64,000 nt of DNA from Diploscapter coronatus (taxonomy: Eukaryota > Nematoda > Chromadorea > Rhabditida > Rhabditidae), in assembly GCA_964036155.1 (NCBI GenBank), contig OZ038422.1, forward strand, positions 74,795,201 through 74,859,200, written 5' to 3'. Shown piece after piece: positions 43,108 through 57,264 of this stretch. The position numbers and the translations under genes were made by a program. The notes under the pieces were generated by a model, which saw nothing but the letters and a program-made list of their open reading frames with translations, was not told where the DNA came from and searched no databases. Every line of letters starts with the position of its first letter. The stretch's first letter is position 1.

Positions 43108-44081
43108 CTAGAGCGAACCAAATCTGAACGCGCCCTCATATTTTATCTTCTTTTGATTCATTTACCAAATTTCCACTTACAAGTAGTTGCCCAATACATG
43201 GAGGAAAACTTATGTAATCATCGAATTGTTTTGATTTTTTGCTCGGCAGAAACCGTGCGCGCCATTTCTTTTCTTCTAAAATATAAATATGAAGTTGGTT
43301 TTTTTGTTTGTTTTATCCTGTGACATTTGAGGAAAGCAAAAAAAATATATTTTATCCGTGATTTTAAAAATGTAATTTCTCTGATTGACTATTTATGATT
43401 ATGGTGTATTCACAGCAAAACTCGTCCACTCGTTTGATTTGATTATTTTATGCGACAATTTTATCCCTTATCTTATCTGCTATCCATTCATTCAATTATC
43501 GGATCCTCGTTTACCGCTTGTGTCCTGCAAATCTCGCCTTCCTAAAAACGTGCTTCATTGCCAAATGTTAGTGACTCTTTCTCTTCTCGTAGTGGGAAAA
43601 TGGAAGAGCCACTAAATATTTAGCATTAGAGCATGCTTTCAGGAGGGCTAGAATTCGCTGAGCTCATGTGTAAATCTCCCAACCAGTTGATTGGAAGTTC
43701 TCGATTTTTATCCATGTTCATTTCAAAGCCGCTCCACGTTTTCTACACAGAATTTTAATTATTCTCGCGAAAGAATTGATTTCTCCCGTTCTTTTTTTTA
43801 TCTATTTTTTTGAGAATTGTCAATTGTCGCTGCAAGAATTGACAACCTTTGTGATAACGTATAAAACATTTGTAGGAAATTCAGTCAAATTTATTCCAGA
43901 TTGTCGAATTGTCAAAAAAAAACCCGTCCTGGGATATGATAGAGGAAAATAGTGATAAAGGCACATCCTCAATAGAGGGGAAAAGAATCAAACAGACTAG
44001 AGAGAAAGACGATTTGAATAGACGAAAGATTTTCTGGCTGATTAGAAAGATTCCATAGAACTTGGTGGTGGTAAAAGGCTT

Positions 44082-44614
44082 CCTGTATTTACAGCCCTGA
44101 TTTACATACGGATGTCTAAACTTGCCTATTTCCATACAACCGCTCGCAATTTCTTAGAAACTTCGAGTAATTGGATTATTTTTAATTGTCTTCATTAAGT
44201 TTATGCAATTTTAGGTGGTTTAAATTTTGTTTGAATAGACAAGCTACATATTACGGTCATTTACAGGAAAAGCTATAGGATTAGGGTAAGGAAAAGATTT
44301 GATAGGGTAACTCACTCCAAATTATAGTTTATATTCTGTGGATCATGTTGAATCGGTTTTATTGGAATTTGGAAGATATAAAAAGACATTAACACTAGAT
44401 ATGATAAATTTGAGATCAAAATGATCTTCGGGGTGTATAGCCAATCGCGTGATTTGGAACGAAGTTCCTCTACTAAAACATTCTTGCCCTAACCTTATAT
44501 CTTTTCCTGTATATGATCAAAATATGTAAATACAAGTTTTAGCGCAACGCACTCGTGATTCAATATCCACCTGTAAATACAGCCGTATGTGTATGTAAAC
44601 TATGCAAATACAGG
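44082..44614. mobile_element. Possible 530-bp foldback element
   Basis: The left end CCTGTATTTACAGCC with TTTACATACGG and the inverted right end CCTGTATTTGCATAG with TTTACATACACATACGG are alike over about 30 bases. Inside, AGCTATAGGATTAGGG and CCCTAACCTTATATC are also roughly inverted. No protein is encoded. It may be a non-autonomous DNA transposon. Confidence 0.4.
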
Positions 44615-44653
44615 AGGCCGTGATAAAACGATAAAATGATAGACTGAGGCTTC

Positions 44654-44703
44654 TGTAAAATTCAGCAGGATTTTTCCCCGACCTAAATTTTTCGGAATTT
44701 TAC
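44654..44703. mobile_element. Short TGTAAAATTC-family element
   Basis: TGTAAAATTC at the left and GAATTTTACA at the right, 50 bp apart end to end; a perfect 10-bp inverted pair. It lies about 190 bp downstream of the 170-aa gene's stop codon. Confidence 0.5.
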
Positions 44704-44891
44704 AAAAGGAAACTAAATAAAATGATAGATAGAAGAGGGCAACTTGTATAAACCGCACGATATGCAAAATAGTGTGGGGAAAAGAAAGCCTATCACTCAA
44801 TCCCCTACCCAAACCATGCATTATTTCGCATGCCTTGAGGTTTTGACTGTCTTGCGATTTCCAGATAACTGACAATGAGATAGATATATAC

Positions 44892-45607
44892 CTAAGCGAG
44901 GAAATCTGACGACGTTTCGAGAATCCTGACGTCGATATTGCAGAGGGACTCCCTTCGGACAGAGGGACTGGGCCTGTGGCTGGTCAACAAAGCAAGCTGC
45001 ATGGGGCCTACAAATACTTCGCTCTGCATCTCCGCTAGCGAAGGGCTCAAATGCTGCTGAATTTCTCGGGCTGCCCTGAAGAAACAAAATTGATTACCCT
45101 TTTCCCAATACTAATTCACAGAAAATAGTAAATAAATAAGAAAAATATATATATTTTTTTTAGAGTTACAAGAATTTCCCCTACCTCATTCCAATAAATC
45201 GCTCTTTGGTGGAAAATCTGACAGCGGGATTCTCGATTTGAATGTGACCCTCGTCATTCAAAAGGACGACCACGTGGTCCACTTGAAACACGGAGCCAGC
45301 CTCTCCGTCGACTAAAATTCAAATATGTGATTAGAAATTTAGAGAATAAAGAACTTACTGATGCAAATATCCATCAGAATCGGGCTATCGGGCGCTGTAG
45401 CGGGCGTAGGCGAATTTTTCGTCAGTTTCCCTCTCACCGAAAAGCTCTCGCCCGAACTCGTCTCCATTACCCCCTGGAACAGTCGTTAATTTGTGAAAAT
45501 ATGTAAATTTATACCTGAAAAGCCGAACGATCCGCGTTAAACACGAGCCGCGCAGTTCCCTTCTCGTTCAGACTGTACACGATGCCTTGGCGAGAATAAT
45601 GGCTCAT
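44892..45607 (-). CDS. Unrecognised protein of about 170 aa, four exons
   Basis: I do not recognise the family. Exon 1 is 45607-45515 and starts MSHYSRQGIVYSLNEKGTAR. It joins in frame to GVMETSSGESFSVRGKLTK, then DGEAGSVFQVDHVVVLLNDE with GHIQIENPAVRFSTKERF, and finally REIQQHLSPSLAEMQSEVF with LALLTSHRPSPSVRRESLC, ending SSDFLA. All three junctions have canonical GT-AG sites and keep the frame (FQ-GVM, CII-DGE, GMR-AARE). TTTTAG directly precedes the ATG, a strong sign of leader trans-splicing. Alternating hydrophobic residues suggest beta strands, possibly a small beta-rich domain. No signal peptide or TM segment is seen. Confidence 0.65.
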
Positions 45608-46313
45608 CTAAAATCAAACAATCCTTTAAAAACCAAAGGAATCATCAATTTGTCAGAATTGATCGAAAGCTCAGTCACATGGGAAGAAGGGAGTCGAGGA
45701 AGATTGAACGAAAGACAGACCAGAACCAATAAAAAAGCACGTGGGGAGGAAAGAGAACAAAAGAGAGAAAGGCTCTGGAGTCGAAACTGAGAGGAAAAAG
45801 GAAAGAATCAGAAGATTGGACATCTTTTGAACCTGACAAGTAATTGATCGATTCAGATTGACTGGGACAAACATACGCAGGCAAATCATCTCTCCACATT
45901 ACAACAGAAACAAAGGGATCAAAGCCCAGTCAGCCATCTTTTCTTATCGCTATTTCCTTCCTTATCATTTTATCTTTATTCCACATCGATAGATATATAT
46001 GTATATATTATGCTAAAAATAAGAATAAACGAGTTTCAAATTCAAAGTTCAAAAATGTTTGGCTAGAATAAGTTAAAACCAAGAAGAATAAATTCATCGG
46101 GAAAATTTAAGAGAAGACAAAAATAACGGATCATCAAGGATACTACTGATAATCGATAAATAAGTCCAAAGGACGAAATGAAATTAGAAAAAGAAAAACA
46201 CGACTGGCCATGGAATGAACGAATTTAATACAGAAAAATAGAATAGAAAATAGGATGATAGAAATTGAAAAGAAAAAAACAATGGTTTACAAAGAATAGG
46301 TGATTTGGGTGGT
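45608..46313. other. Spacer between the ATF4-like gene and the 170-aa gene
   Basis: 706 bp on the 3' side of the ATF4-like gene and the promoter side of the 170-aa gene, both on the minus strand. A/T-rich with TATATATATGTATATAT at about 45992-46008. No gene is supported. Confidence 0.5.
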
Positions 46314-49300
46314 TTAGAGGATTCCTCTCTGCATGAGTTTGGCCCTGAACACAGCGATCTCCTTCTCGAGAGCCTGACTGGTCGTCTTCAGTTCCTTGTT
46401 GCGCTCTTCCAACTGGGAGGACACACTGAAAGTTTGGCCATTTTGTCAAGTTAATTGATTTTGCAGAAAATATTCCAATTCATCATAAAATGCATATTTT
46501 ACAGGCAACGCTAGATTAGTCCCCCTCCCTTTGCTTATAAATTTCAAATTCTGTTCCTTTTCGCAATGCCCTGCCCTCTCTGCCCCGCCGCACACGTTGT
46601 CTGACGTCAATACTCGAAAGCAGTTGGTCTTTCAGGCTCTAAAAGAGGAAAGGGGAGAGGGACATATTGCGAAATTTCTCTACTTTGCCCCGAACTCCTT
46701 TACGTTTTTTCCTTTTCATTTTAGTTCAGACATCAGAAAATTGGAAATCAAATGGAAAAAAACGGTTGATAAGCGAAAAATAGAGAAAGGATGATAAAAG
46801 AAGGGCCTCGTGAGTGTGCAAAGAGAAATAGTATGAAATAGACAGTTACAGACGTTTGTATGTGCCAGTGTAATGGCTATGGCATTCCTTTCTCTGCCTC
46901 TGCTTTCTCCTCACTTCGTATCATATTTCCTGTCATCTCTCGTCAGACACACAGAGCGCATAGCGGAATGGAGCGTCTGTTGTATGAGTGTTCTCTGCTT
47001 CTGACCCTTCACAAATCATAAGTAGAGTACCGAGAAAGAGTGAAATAAGAAGACTATTGACTTGTGCCTTCTAATTTCTCACTGAGCAAACAGAAAGGTC
47101 GAGTGAGTCTAGGTGCAGTAATCTCGTGTTTCAGCTCATCGTAAAATTCCCCCATTCTTCAAAATGTGAAAATGTTTCGGTCCAACTTACGTTTGCATTT
47201 TCTGCCGTTCCTCCCGCTTCTTCTCCCTGTATCTGAGAGCGGCCTCTCTGTTGAGCGCACGACGGCGGTCCGTTTCATCGTCCACGGAGGGCTGAAATTC
47301 AACAATCACGCTAATTCTCGACTTCATTTGAAAACCTTGAGTTTGACGCCACGTTTCTTGGGCTTTTCGTGACTTCCAAATGCCCGATCGAGTGCATGCA
47401 AGTCGTGCCCATTCAGGTCCCCAGTTGTATCAGTTAGGTCGTCCTCATCAGTCTCCGTGGCCTGTAGCGAACTGAGCGACGAGTTGACGGGCGAGTTGAG
47501 CGAGTCCTTTCTCCAGACTCTCGATGCGTTCGCCGCCGAGGCACGCTTCTTGCGACCCTCAAATTTTAAATTTCATTATTTATATTTTTCTAGACGATTG
47601 ATAATTCGAAAATGTCGCAACTCATAGACTATGCTAAATTAAGAGCGCCCCCTACTCTCATTATCATTATCTTACACTCGATCTCGTCAAGTTATGAGGT
47701 TACGAGATTTCCAAATACCCGGACTATTCGGAAAATGTAAAACGATAGAAGAAATAACAGATGTTTCAAGCTACTTTACTGTCTCGCATTTTTGAGATTG
47801 CCATTTTCTTTACCGTTTCATTTTCCTTGTCGAGAGTGAGCGGACCGGACTGAGCAGCTTCTTGAGTGAGGAGGGCCTGAGTGGTCTGCTGCAGGATGTG
47901 GGCGAGGTTGCCGACCGGCTTGAACTGGGAGCCGGTGATCACAAACGGGGACGCTTTCACCTCGTGGTACTGAAAAAAGAAAGTTCGATTTTATTGGCTT
48001 TTTTCATGGTTACCGAAAAATTCTCTGCATTCGTGTCGTACTCGTCCTTGGCAGCATGGATTGCAGAGTCGCCCAATTCGAGGTCCTTCATCGGTGCACT
48101 CAGGTCGATTCCAGGGGAGGGCAGTTCTTGCTTGCAGTCAAATTCCTCCGTGGAGAGGTAGTCGTCCCAGGCCTGCAAGAGTCGAGAATAAATCAGGCAA
48201 GTGGAGAGGAGTAATGAAAATGGATGAGTGAATGAATGAGAAATGGGCAATGATGCAAGTGGCGGTGAGTGACCCTTGCAAGTGATTTTCGACAAGTGGC
48301 AATTTGCAAGTTACCTTCCAATCGATGGAATTTTCGATGGAGTCCAAGTCGAGCAGACAGTTGGTTGAGCCGATTGGGGAGGAGGAATAGAAGGGGCTGT
48401 TTTGGCTCTGTGCAGGGGCAGAGCCGACAGTGTTGCTGGGTAGGTAGAGAGGTCCTGACTGAGGCAGAATTGGAGAGGAGGACAGTGGTTGTTGAACGGC
48501 CACTTGTTGCGAAGGGATGGGCACGGAATCGATCGATTCGGGAGGAGACAGTGGCTGAAATTTGAACAAATCGTTTTTCGAAGACAACCTTATAAAACGT
48601 AGAAGAGATCTTGTGTTTCTCACTCAGAATTCGACTTTCTACAACATGGGGGGTTGAAGCAAACGACGCTTCGGTTCATGATTAGCATGACGCAACTCAT
48701 CACGGTAAGCCACACACACAAGAGGAAGTTAGTATCGAGTAGACGAGAGACGTACCAGGAAGTCGAATGGAGATTCGAGTTGATTGATCCAGTCCAAGTC
48801 GGAGTCCTCGGTGGCGAGGATGCAGTCTTCTGCTGCACTGTTTATGGGATGATTGTAGGCGTAGGACTGGAAGGGGAGAGCTTCCGAGGGAGGCGGCTGT
48901 TGAGGAGGCACGCTGCAGTCCATGTGCAGGACGTCTTCATGCAGATGCATCGCGGGGCCATCTTCGATCTGGCCCAAGAACGGGTCCGAGCCGTTGCTGT
49001 TTGAACTGAAAGAAATACCAATTTATATATGCTAACTTCCAAGAATATCATTCATTCGCCCTACTTCCTGTGCCTGACAGGTGCCTCCCATTGCGAGTCG
49101 TATCTCTGTGGATTGTGCGAATTGCTCCACTGGTGACTGGCTCTATTCAACAGATTCCCGTCCTGTGAGGCGTCTTGGCGGTGCGGCTGCGGCCCGGAGC
49201 CCGCTGTGTGGCCCTGAAAAATCAATAAACTAAATCTTTGACCTTTACAGTAATCCCTCAACTTTCTATAGTATGTTTTAGTTCCCCACTAATCCTATTT

Positions 49301-49526
49301 TACTTTTTTCTTGTACCTATACCTAGCCAGGGCTTAAGTCAAAATAGTCGGCTAGAATCCTCATGCGTGCCCTTCTGTATCAATTTTCTATTCAAATTTT
49401 TATTTTCGTGACCCGTCCCCTATAATTTCTCGTTCTGGCTGAACGTTTGCCTAGGTCTACTCGTACCTGACTGGCGAATTGCTGGACGCCCATTGTAGTG
49501 GTGATTCTGGCAATGCGCGACAACAT
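46314..49526 (-). CDS. ATF4-type bZIP transcription factor
   Basis: ATF4 homologues are the translationally controlled effectors of the integrated stress response. The C-terminus carries the bZIP domain split by a 730-nt intron. The basic region is RRRALNREAALRYREKKREE (N-x2-AA-x-RYR as in ATF4), and the zipper is QLEERNKELKTTSQALEKEI to VFRAKLMQRGIL. A basic nuclear-localisation-like stretch (EKPKKRGVKLK) sits just ahead. The N-terminal half is acidic and Gln/Pro/Ser-rich (DLDWINQLESPFDFL, LLDLDSIENSIDW, AWDDYLSTEEFDCKQELPSP), as expected for activation and degron regions. The start at 49526 (MLSRIARITTTMGVQQFASQ) lies out of frame inside an overlapping uORF, which is the classic ATF4 arrangement. 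In C. elegans the equivalent is atf-4 (formerly atf-5). The exon containing the start ends at a donor that abuts a repeat element. Confidence 0.88.
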
Positions 49527-49629
49527 CTTGACTGGCTGTATGCAAATTAGAATGCGAATTGACTGCTTGCGGAGTGAAGTTGGATGACAAAATGGACGAT
49601 AGCAACCTGCTACGGTTGAACAAAGTCAT
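49143..49629 (-). CDS. uORF2 overlapping the ATF4-like start codon, 77 codons
   Basis: ATG 49629 begins an open frame (MTLFNRSRLLSSIL…) that runs through the exon (to 49467), crosses the same splice junction as the main ORF (49213) and stops at TAG 49143. It starts 103 nt before the main ATG, is out of frame with it, and overlaps it by about 130 spliced nucleotides. Translation of uORF2 would exclude translation of the main ORF. This matches the inhibitory uORF of metazoan ATF4 mRNAs. Confidence 0.7.
49313..49466. mobile_element. CCTAGGCAG-family element at the 5' end of an ATF4-like intron
   Basis: The left part reads ACCTAGCCAGGGCTTAAGTC and the right part TTCTGGCTGAACG then TTTGCCTAGGTCTAC. 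Both resemble the ends of the element at 24796-24967, in inverted arrangement. On the gene's strand the element starts exactly at the GT donor of the intron. Confidence 0.5.
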
Positions 49630-50011
49630 TCTGCAACGAGAATTGAGTCAGATGATGCAATTTTAGGCTTAATGAGATTTCGATTTTCTGAATGAAAATC
49701 GAAGGGAAAAACTCGAGGAATTTGTAGGATTGATGAAATGGGTAGGGGAAAATATTTTCGAAAATGTTTTGAAGCTCCGCTACTCCGTCACAGCTTCAGA
49801 ATCCCCAATTTTTGGGATGAATTTCGAAATAATGCAATTTTGAAATTAAATAAGACTGAAACTTACATTGCAAATGGCAAGCAATTGGTGTAGACGTGGT
49901 GACGACGTCGGAAATCTTAGAACTCCGAACGGAACATTGCTGATCCGAAAGAGTACCAAGATTCAAGACGATCGGGTTGGGGAATGAGGAGGAAGAGTGC
50001 GGCCTGTCCAT
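49629..50011 (-). CDS. uORF1 in the ATF4-like leader, 48 codons, spliced
   Basis: ATG 50011 opens MDRPHSSSSFPNPIVLN… and runs to the donor at 49867 (CAAT|GTAAGT). The next exon starts at 49630 after CGTTGCAG, so the codon becomes T|AA, a stop. The following base makes TAATG: the uORF1 stop overlaps the uORF2 start by one base. This kind of overlap favours termination-reinitiation. The intron is 236 nt. It depends on transcription starting upstream of 50011, within the 162 bp before DNAJC9. Confidence 0.6.
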
Positions 50012-50173
50012 GCAGAGTAAGGAGAGACGCAGAGATGCAGAACATAGGCCACGCCCACAAAACTCTGTGGCCGTAAGGGAGGTTGCAATTTTTGCGGGAA
50101 TTTTTCGAATTTTGCTGATTTTCGTATTTTCCGCCGGTTTTGGGGTTTTTTGATTTCTTTTAAACTCCAGAAG
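50012..50173. promoter_or_regulatory. Compact divergent promoter, ATF4-like (-) and DNAJC9 (+)
   Basis: Only 162 bp separate the uORF1 ATG from the DNAJC9 ATG, so the two leaders and promoters must overlap or share sequence. A CCACGCCC box is present at 50049-50056, as in the eRF1/SART1 divergent promoter. ACTCCAG just before the DNAJC9 ATG is a probable trans-splice acceptor. Confidence 0.6.
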
Positions 50174-52033
50174 ATGTTCCTGGACGAGTGCAAAGAGCAC
50201 TTCGACACCGAGTGCCTGTACGAGCTGCTCAACATCGAGCAAAATGCCACTCAGGCTCAAGGTAAGAAAAAGCGAACTTGGAAAACCATGATTTTTTGTT
50301 GTACATTTCAGTGAAGAAGGCCTACTACAAGGTATCGATGAAATGGCATCCGGACAGGGCTGATGATGCAGAGGCCAAGACCGCTCATACTGTCAAGTAT
50401 GAAAATTAGTCTTTTTCTTCTGAAATAATAAAAGTTGCTGTTCCTTTCATCTGAAAATAAAAAAAAATAGAAAACGAAACTTTTTTCCTGAAAATAATAT
50501 TGTAGATTCCAAATCATCTCTCGCGCCTATACGATTCTGTCAGACAAGGCGAAGAGGAAGGCTTACGACGAGACTGGCAGTGTGGACGAGGAGAATGCCC
50601 TCCTGGATGAGGATGCAATCAATCTCTGGAGGAAGATGTTCAAGAAGGTCACCGAGGAGGATATCAAGAACTTCTATGATAATTACAGAGGTATTTTTAG
50701 GAAAATTATTATTTTTTTAAGAAAATGATATTATTTACTTGTGGGAAACAAAAATATATTCCTTGTAGAAACTAAAAATAAAGTGCATTTGTTCTGTAAG
50801 TTTCTGAAAAATGCTATTTTCTGCAGGCTCTGAAGAGGAAAAAACGGACATCATCCACTACTACAACCTGTTCAAAGGCGACATGAACAAGATCCTCATT
50901 CACGTAATCCTCGAGGCCGGTCAGGAGGAGAGGGTCATTCAACTCATCAGGTACCATATTCATAAGCCATTGTAGCCCTCAAATGAAATGTTAGGATCCA
51001 TTAGTTACAATTCTGAGTCCACTAATTATTTTTGGGTTGGTCCATAAGTTCATAGCGGGCCTAATAACTTTCTTGTATCTGACGAATCCAAATGGGGTTT
51101 TCGGTATTAAAACCGCTAACGCCTGGGCTCTCGCATGATATATATCAAAATTCGTGGCTTCACTTAGTACGCGCGTAGTGAAATATTTTCACATAATGGC
51201 CCTCCTCAGGTGAAAAATCGAATGTTAAAAGTGGTCAAACTGGGTCAGATTGGATAGCATTCGACCCGCCATTGAATTCTAAACAAATTTTATGAAGCAA
51301 TTCTGCAAAAATTTCAACTTCTAGCAATTCTACAGTAGACTTTCTGAAATTGCCTATATTGGATTTTGAAATAATTTACGTGCAAAATGCGAAGTGACGG
51401 AGTTTTGAGCGTACCATGAGGAAGCCAATGCGTCAGTGGTATTATTACGGAAAACTCTATTTGGATTCGTTAAATATAAAGAAAGTTATTTGTGTTGTTA
51501 TAAACGTATGGACCAACCCAATACTATTAGTTTGATTTTAGACAGCTTATTGAAGAAGGACAACTCAAGTCCACTGCCAAATTCAAGGCTACCACTTCCA
51601 AGGTTGGAAAAATCATATTTTAAATATAAATAAAGGAAAACCACTCTAAGCATATTGGCTTCTGGAAAATATCTTTCAAAAATCGGAGAATTAGAAAGAA
51701 AGATCAAATTTTCAGGCAAGTGTTGCTGGTCGCAAGCGTAGAGCCGACAAGGAGGCAAAAGAAGCGGAGGAAATGCTGGAAGAAATGAAGCAGAAGGAGG
51801 GAGAGAGCTCGCTCGAACAGATGATTCTGGCAAGACAGGCTGATAGGTAGACAAGTCATGAAATCCATATAACCTGAAAGTAAAGTGTAGTCTTTCATCA
51901 GAAATGTATGTCCAAATTTTATGAAAAGTAAAAATTTAATTTCAGAGAGAAAGTGTTCGATGCGATTGCTGACAAATACACCAAACTCAGCCAGAAGGAG
52001 ACCAAGTCCAAGAAGTCCAAGAAAGGAAAGTGA
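50174..52033 (+). CDS. DNAJC9 homologue, J-domain histone/Hsp70 cochaperone
   Basis: DNAJC9 is a class C J-protein that binds histones H3-H4 and recruits Hsp70. The J domain is at the N-terminus: TECLYELLNIEQNATQAQ, VKKAYYKVSMKWHPDRADD with the HPD motif, and YTILSDKAKRKAYDETG. The DNAJC9-specific middle follows (DEENALLDEDAINLWRKM, KKVTEEDIKNFYDNYRGSEE, DIIHYYNLFKGDMNKILIHV). Then come SVAGRKRRADKEAKEAEEM and a lysine-rich nuclear tail (SQKETKSKKSKKGK). Length is about 260 aa, typical. Six exons; the intron at 50952-51540 carries an element with mariner-type ends. AATAAA is seen near 52170. In C. elegans this corresponds, from memory, to dnj-23. Confidence 0.93.
51032..51521. mobile_element. 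Non-autonomous element with mariner-type terminal repeats, DNAJC9 intron
   Basis: The left end TTGGGTTGGTCCATAAGTT and the reverse complement of the right end, TTGGGTTGGTCCATACGTT, match at 18 of 19 positions. GGTTGGTCCATA ends are typical of mariner elements in animals. The 490-bp interior holds no transposase-like frame, so it is a deletion derivative or MITE relying on a transposase elsewhere. Confidence 0.75.
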
Positions 52034-52245
52034 TTTCTTCTTCTTCCCTAACAAAATACTCGCATTCATTTCCATTCATGCAGTCATATGGGTACTGTAC
52101 AGAACTTGTCATCTTTCTTGTAAATTTTCTTCCAAACACGTTTTAACTTATTTATTATTTTGGTGATCTCTAAAATAAACAACACTCGGTTTTATTTTAT
52201 TATTATAACAAATTGAAAACGTATAGATTCTGATTGGCCTTTAAA

Positions 52246-55131
<2,886 letters not shown>

Positions 55132-56251
55132 AATCTGCAAGGGTATATATTTTTAGAAATTTCTAGGACAACACGAAACACTTTAGTAAGGGTAGGGGTA
55201 CAAATATAAACACTTTCATATATGAAACTAAAACATAGGAGGTGGTCCATATGAGGATCAGGCTTAGATTCTGCCTAGAGTTGACGGTTATTGATCGGAT
55301 AAAGAATGGATTAGATGGGATCAAGCTGGGAGATGGGATCAGCCAAAAATGGAAGTCTAAGGGAAAGGGGAAAAAGAGATGGGGCGACTGCGCGAAGTCT
55401 AACCACAGCTATTAGCCAATCACGTCGATGAAAGACGAAGGGAAAGAGGGGAGGGAAGAGGGAAAGAGAGAAAGAGAAAGGGAATAAGTTGGAAGAGAAA
55501 AACAGAAGCAGAGAAAGAGGAAAATGACACACAGAATCCGGCTACAGAACGACAGAAATACAGACAACGAAAGACAGAAAGATACAAGTTTTAAGACAGA
55601 AGAAAGGGGACCGAATGAATAAAATTCCATGCCGAAAAAGCACCGTCACGCAGTTCAGTTTTTCCATTCTACTTCAAACACTGACTTTATTCATTAATTT
55701 CTATTATTTCTACTCTACGCCTATAACTATCATTATCAGTGTGATAATGCGATAAAAAGATAACAACGTTTTTGAGTAGAACGATGTCGGGAGTTGACAA
55801 CAAATTCCGATCAACAAACCAATTGACGCATAACATTTGGGAAAGTAACAATGTCCTTCCTTCCTGACTGACTAAATGCATGGCAGATGGAGATGTGGGA
55901 AGGAGGTAAGTGGAACGGGAACATGCAGTTCATCTGAAACTAACTACTTTTTGTCCAAGATATATCACTTCTCCTGCAAACATTTGATAGTAATTTTTTC
56001 TTTTTATATTTGGCATAAAATGTTCGAGTACCTAAGACCGAATAGTTCACGGAAAAAACACTCGGAAAGTTGTACTCGTCAACGTCAAAATATGATTAAT
56101 CGCTTCGACTTCGATTTTCCGCAGAGTTACTCGCCAAATTCAATGGAAATTTGAAAGCGACGCGAAGTTCTGCGGGTGTTTCAGGTATCAAAAAATGTAA
56201 GAATAAACTCACAGTGAGCAAAAACAGATCCCGTACTCCGATTTGAAAGAC
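55132..56251. other. Intergenic region with a purine-rich tract
   Basis: 1.1 kb between TMEM70-like (-) and the antistasin-like gene (-). The + strand from 55430 to 55600 is almost all A and G (GAAAGAGAGAAAGAGAAAGG and similar). AATAAA on the minus strand near 55690 may serve the TMEM70-like gene. No gene is supported. Confidence 0.5.
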
Positions 56252-57264
56252 TAATCATGACCGGGAGGAATATCGATGTTCCTGAATTTGAATAAATTTT
56301 ATACAGTAATTCCAAATTAAAATAACTGTCTTACTTTGTCAACTCCTCGAACGCCAACTGATCGATGTAGGCTCGTTTATCGAGAGAAATCAACAGGGGT
56401 CGTTTCCCAACGAACGCTGTAGCCAGGGGAATCCAGATCTGAAAAAAATAAAATTGAAAAAAGAAATCAGACTTGAACGTTTCAAATCCGCGAGTGTGAA
56501 AATTTACGTCTGATAGAAATACCTTTTTCAATTGAGGATTCTTGGCAGCGTCAACGACGTCATCTGATTTGAAGCGTAACGCCATTTTTCGCATCAGGAA
56601 GTTGTAGTGAGTTGTTGTGAAGGTCTGAAAAAGATAATAGAAAATATAATAATAAAAATCAAACTTTGCTGTCGTGATGATAGTAGATGTTGAGCGGGAA
56701 TCGCTTGGCCAAAAAGTGCAGCAGCAAAGGAGTCAACGAGAGCAAAACTAATATCACATTTGCTACTAAAAAATAAAAAATAAGGAAATCAGATAAGAAC
56801 ACATTTGAACCTCCAGCGAACAGTGCTATGGTAGGCCGTTCAGAAGCCGCATCCCAGAGATAATTCGACAGGACGGGAACCATCACCACACCGGCCACTG
56901 ATGAAGACAGCGATAGAAGCTGAAAAAAATATAAAAATTCTGAAAAGAATAATAAAAAATTGAAAAATCTCACTTTAGCAGCGAAAACTCCCGTCGCGAC
57001 GACTTCGTGCGGCGTTTTGCTCGCTCCGGGTGGCTGATTTTCCCGCGTCAGCAGAATCGAATGACCCAATTCGCCCTTTGGGATAGAAGACAATGGAACC
57101 GCTTGAAAATTCGAGTCTGAAAATTAACAAAATAAAAGCAAAGAAAATACATTAATCCTACTTGAAGTGCTTGGAGTCTGTGTGGAGAAGGCGTGGAGTT
57201 GCACAAATGCATGGCTCTTTGACAGTGGTCGATTTAGAACTCGGAAACAGCATCGAATCAGCAT
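56252..57264 (-). CDS. TMEM70-family mitochondrial inner-membrane protein
   Basis: TMEM70 helps assemble ATP synthase (c-ring) and complex I. The first exon encodes a mitochondrial presequence rich in Arg, Leu and Ser without acids (MLIRCCFRVLNRPLSKSHAF). The mature part has VFAAKLLSLSSSVAGVVMVP with a first membrane span, then VANVILVLLSLTPLLLHFL as the second, forming the hairpin of the family. LNIYYHHDSKTFTTTHYNFL follows and is the matrix segment typical of TMEM70 (…LYHEATTDTYKAITYN in vertebrates). A C-terminal domain carries KPLLISLDKRAYIDQLAFE-type residues and ends IDIPPGHD. About 225 aa. Seven exons, all junctions in frame. Related TMEM186 or TMEM223 proteins share the fold and cannot be fully excluded. 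Confidence 0.72.

Larger units (their letters stand above)
42890..44891. other. 2-kb convergent intergenic region
   Basis: It lies between PP2A B56 (+) and the 170-aa gene (-). It holds the B56 3' UTR, a long hairpin (43010-43107), a foldback element (44082-44614) and a short TIR element (44654-44703). No coding region is supported. Confidence 0.55.

Noticed and set aside
55430..55600. Purine-only tract as a triplex or regulatory structure
   Set aside because: Similar tracts at 38020-38150 and 40300-40560 suggest general composition bias rather than a specific element.
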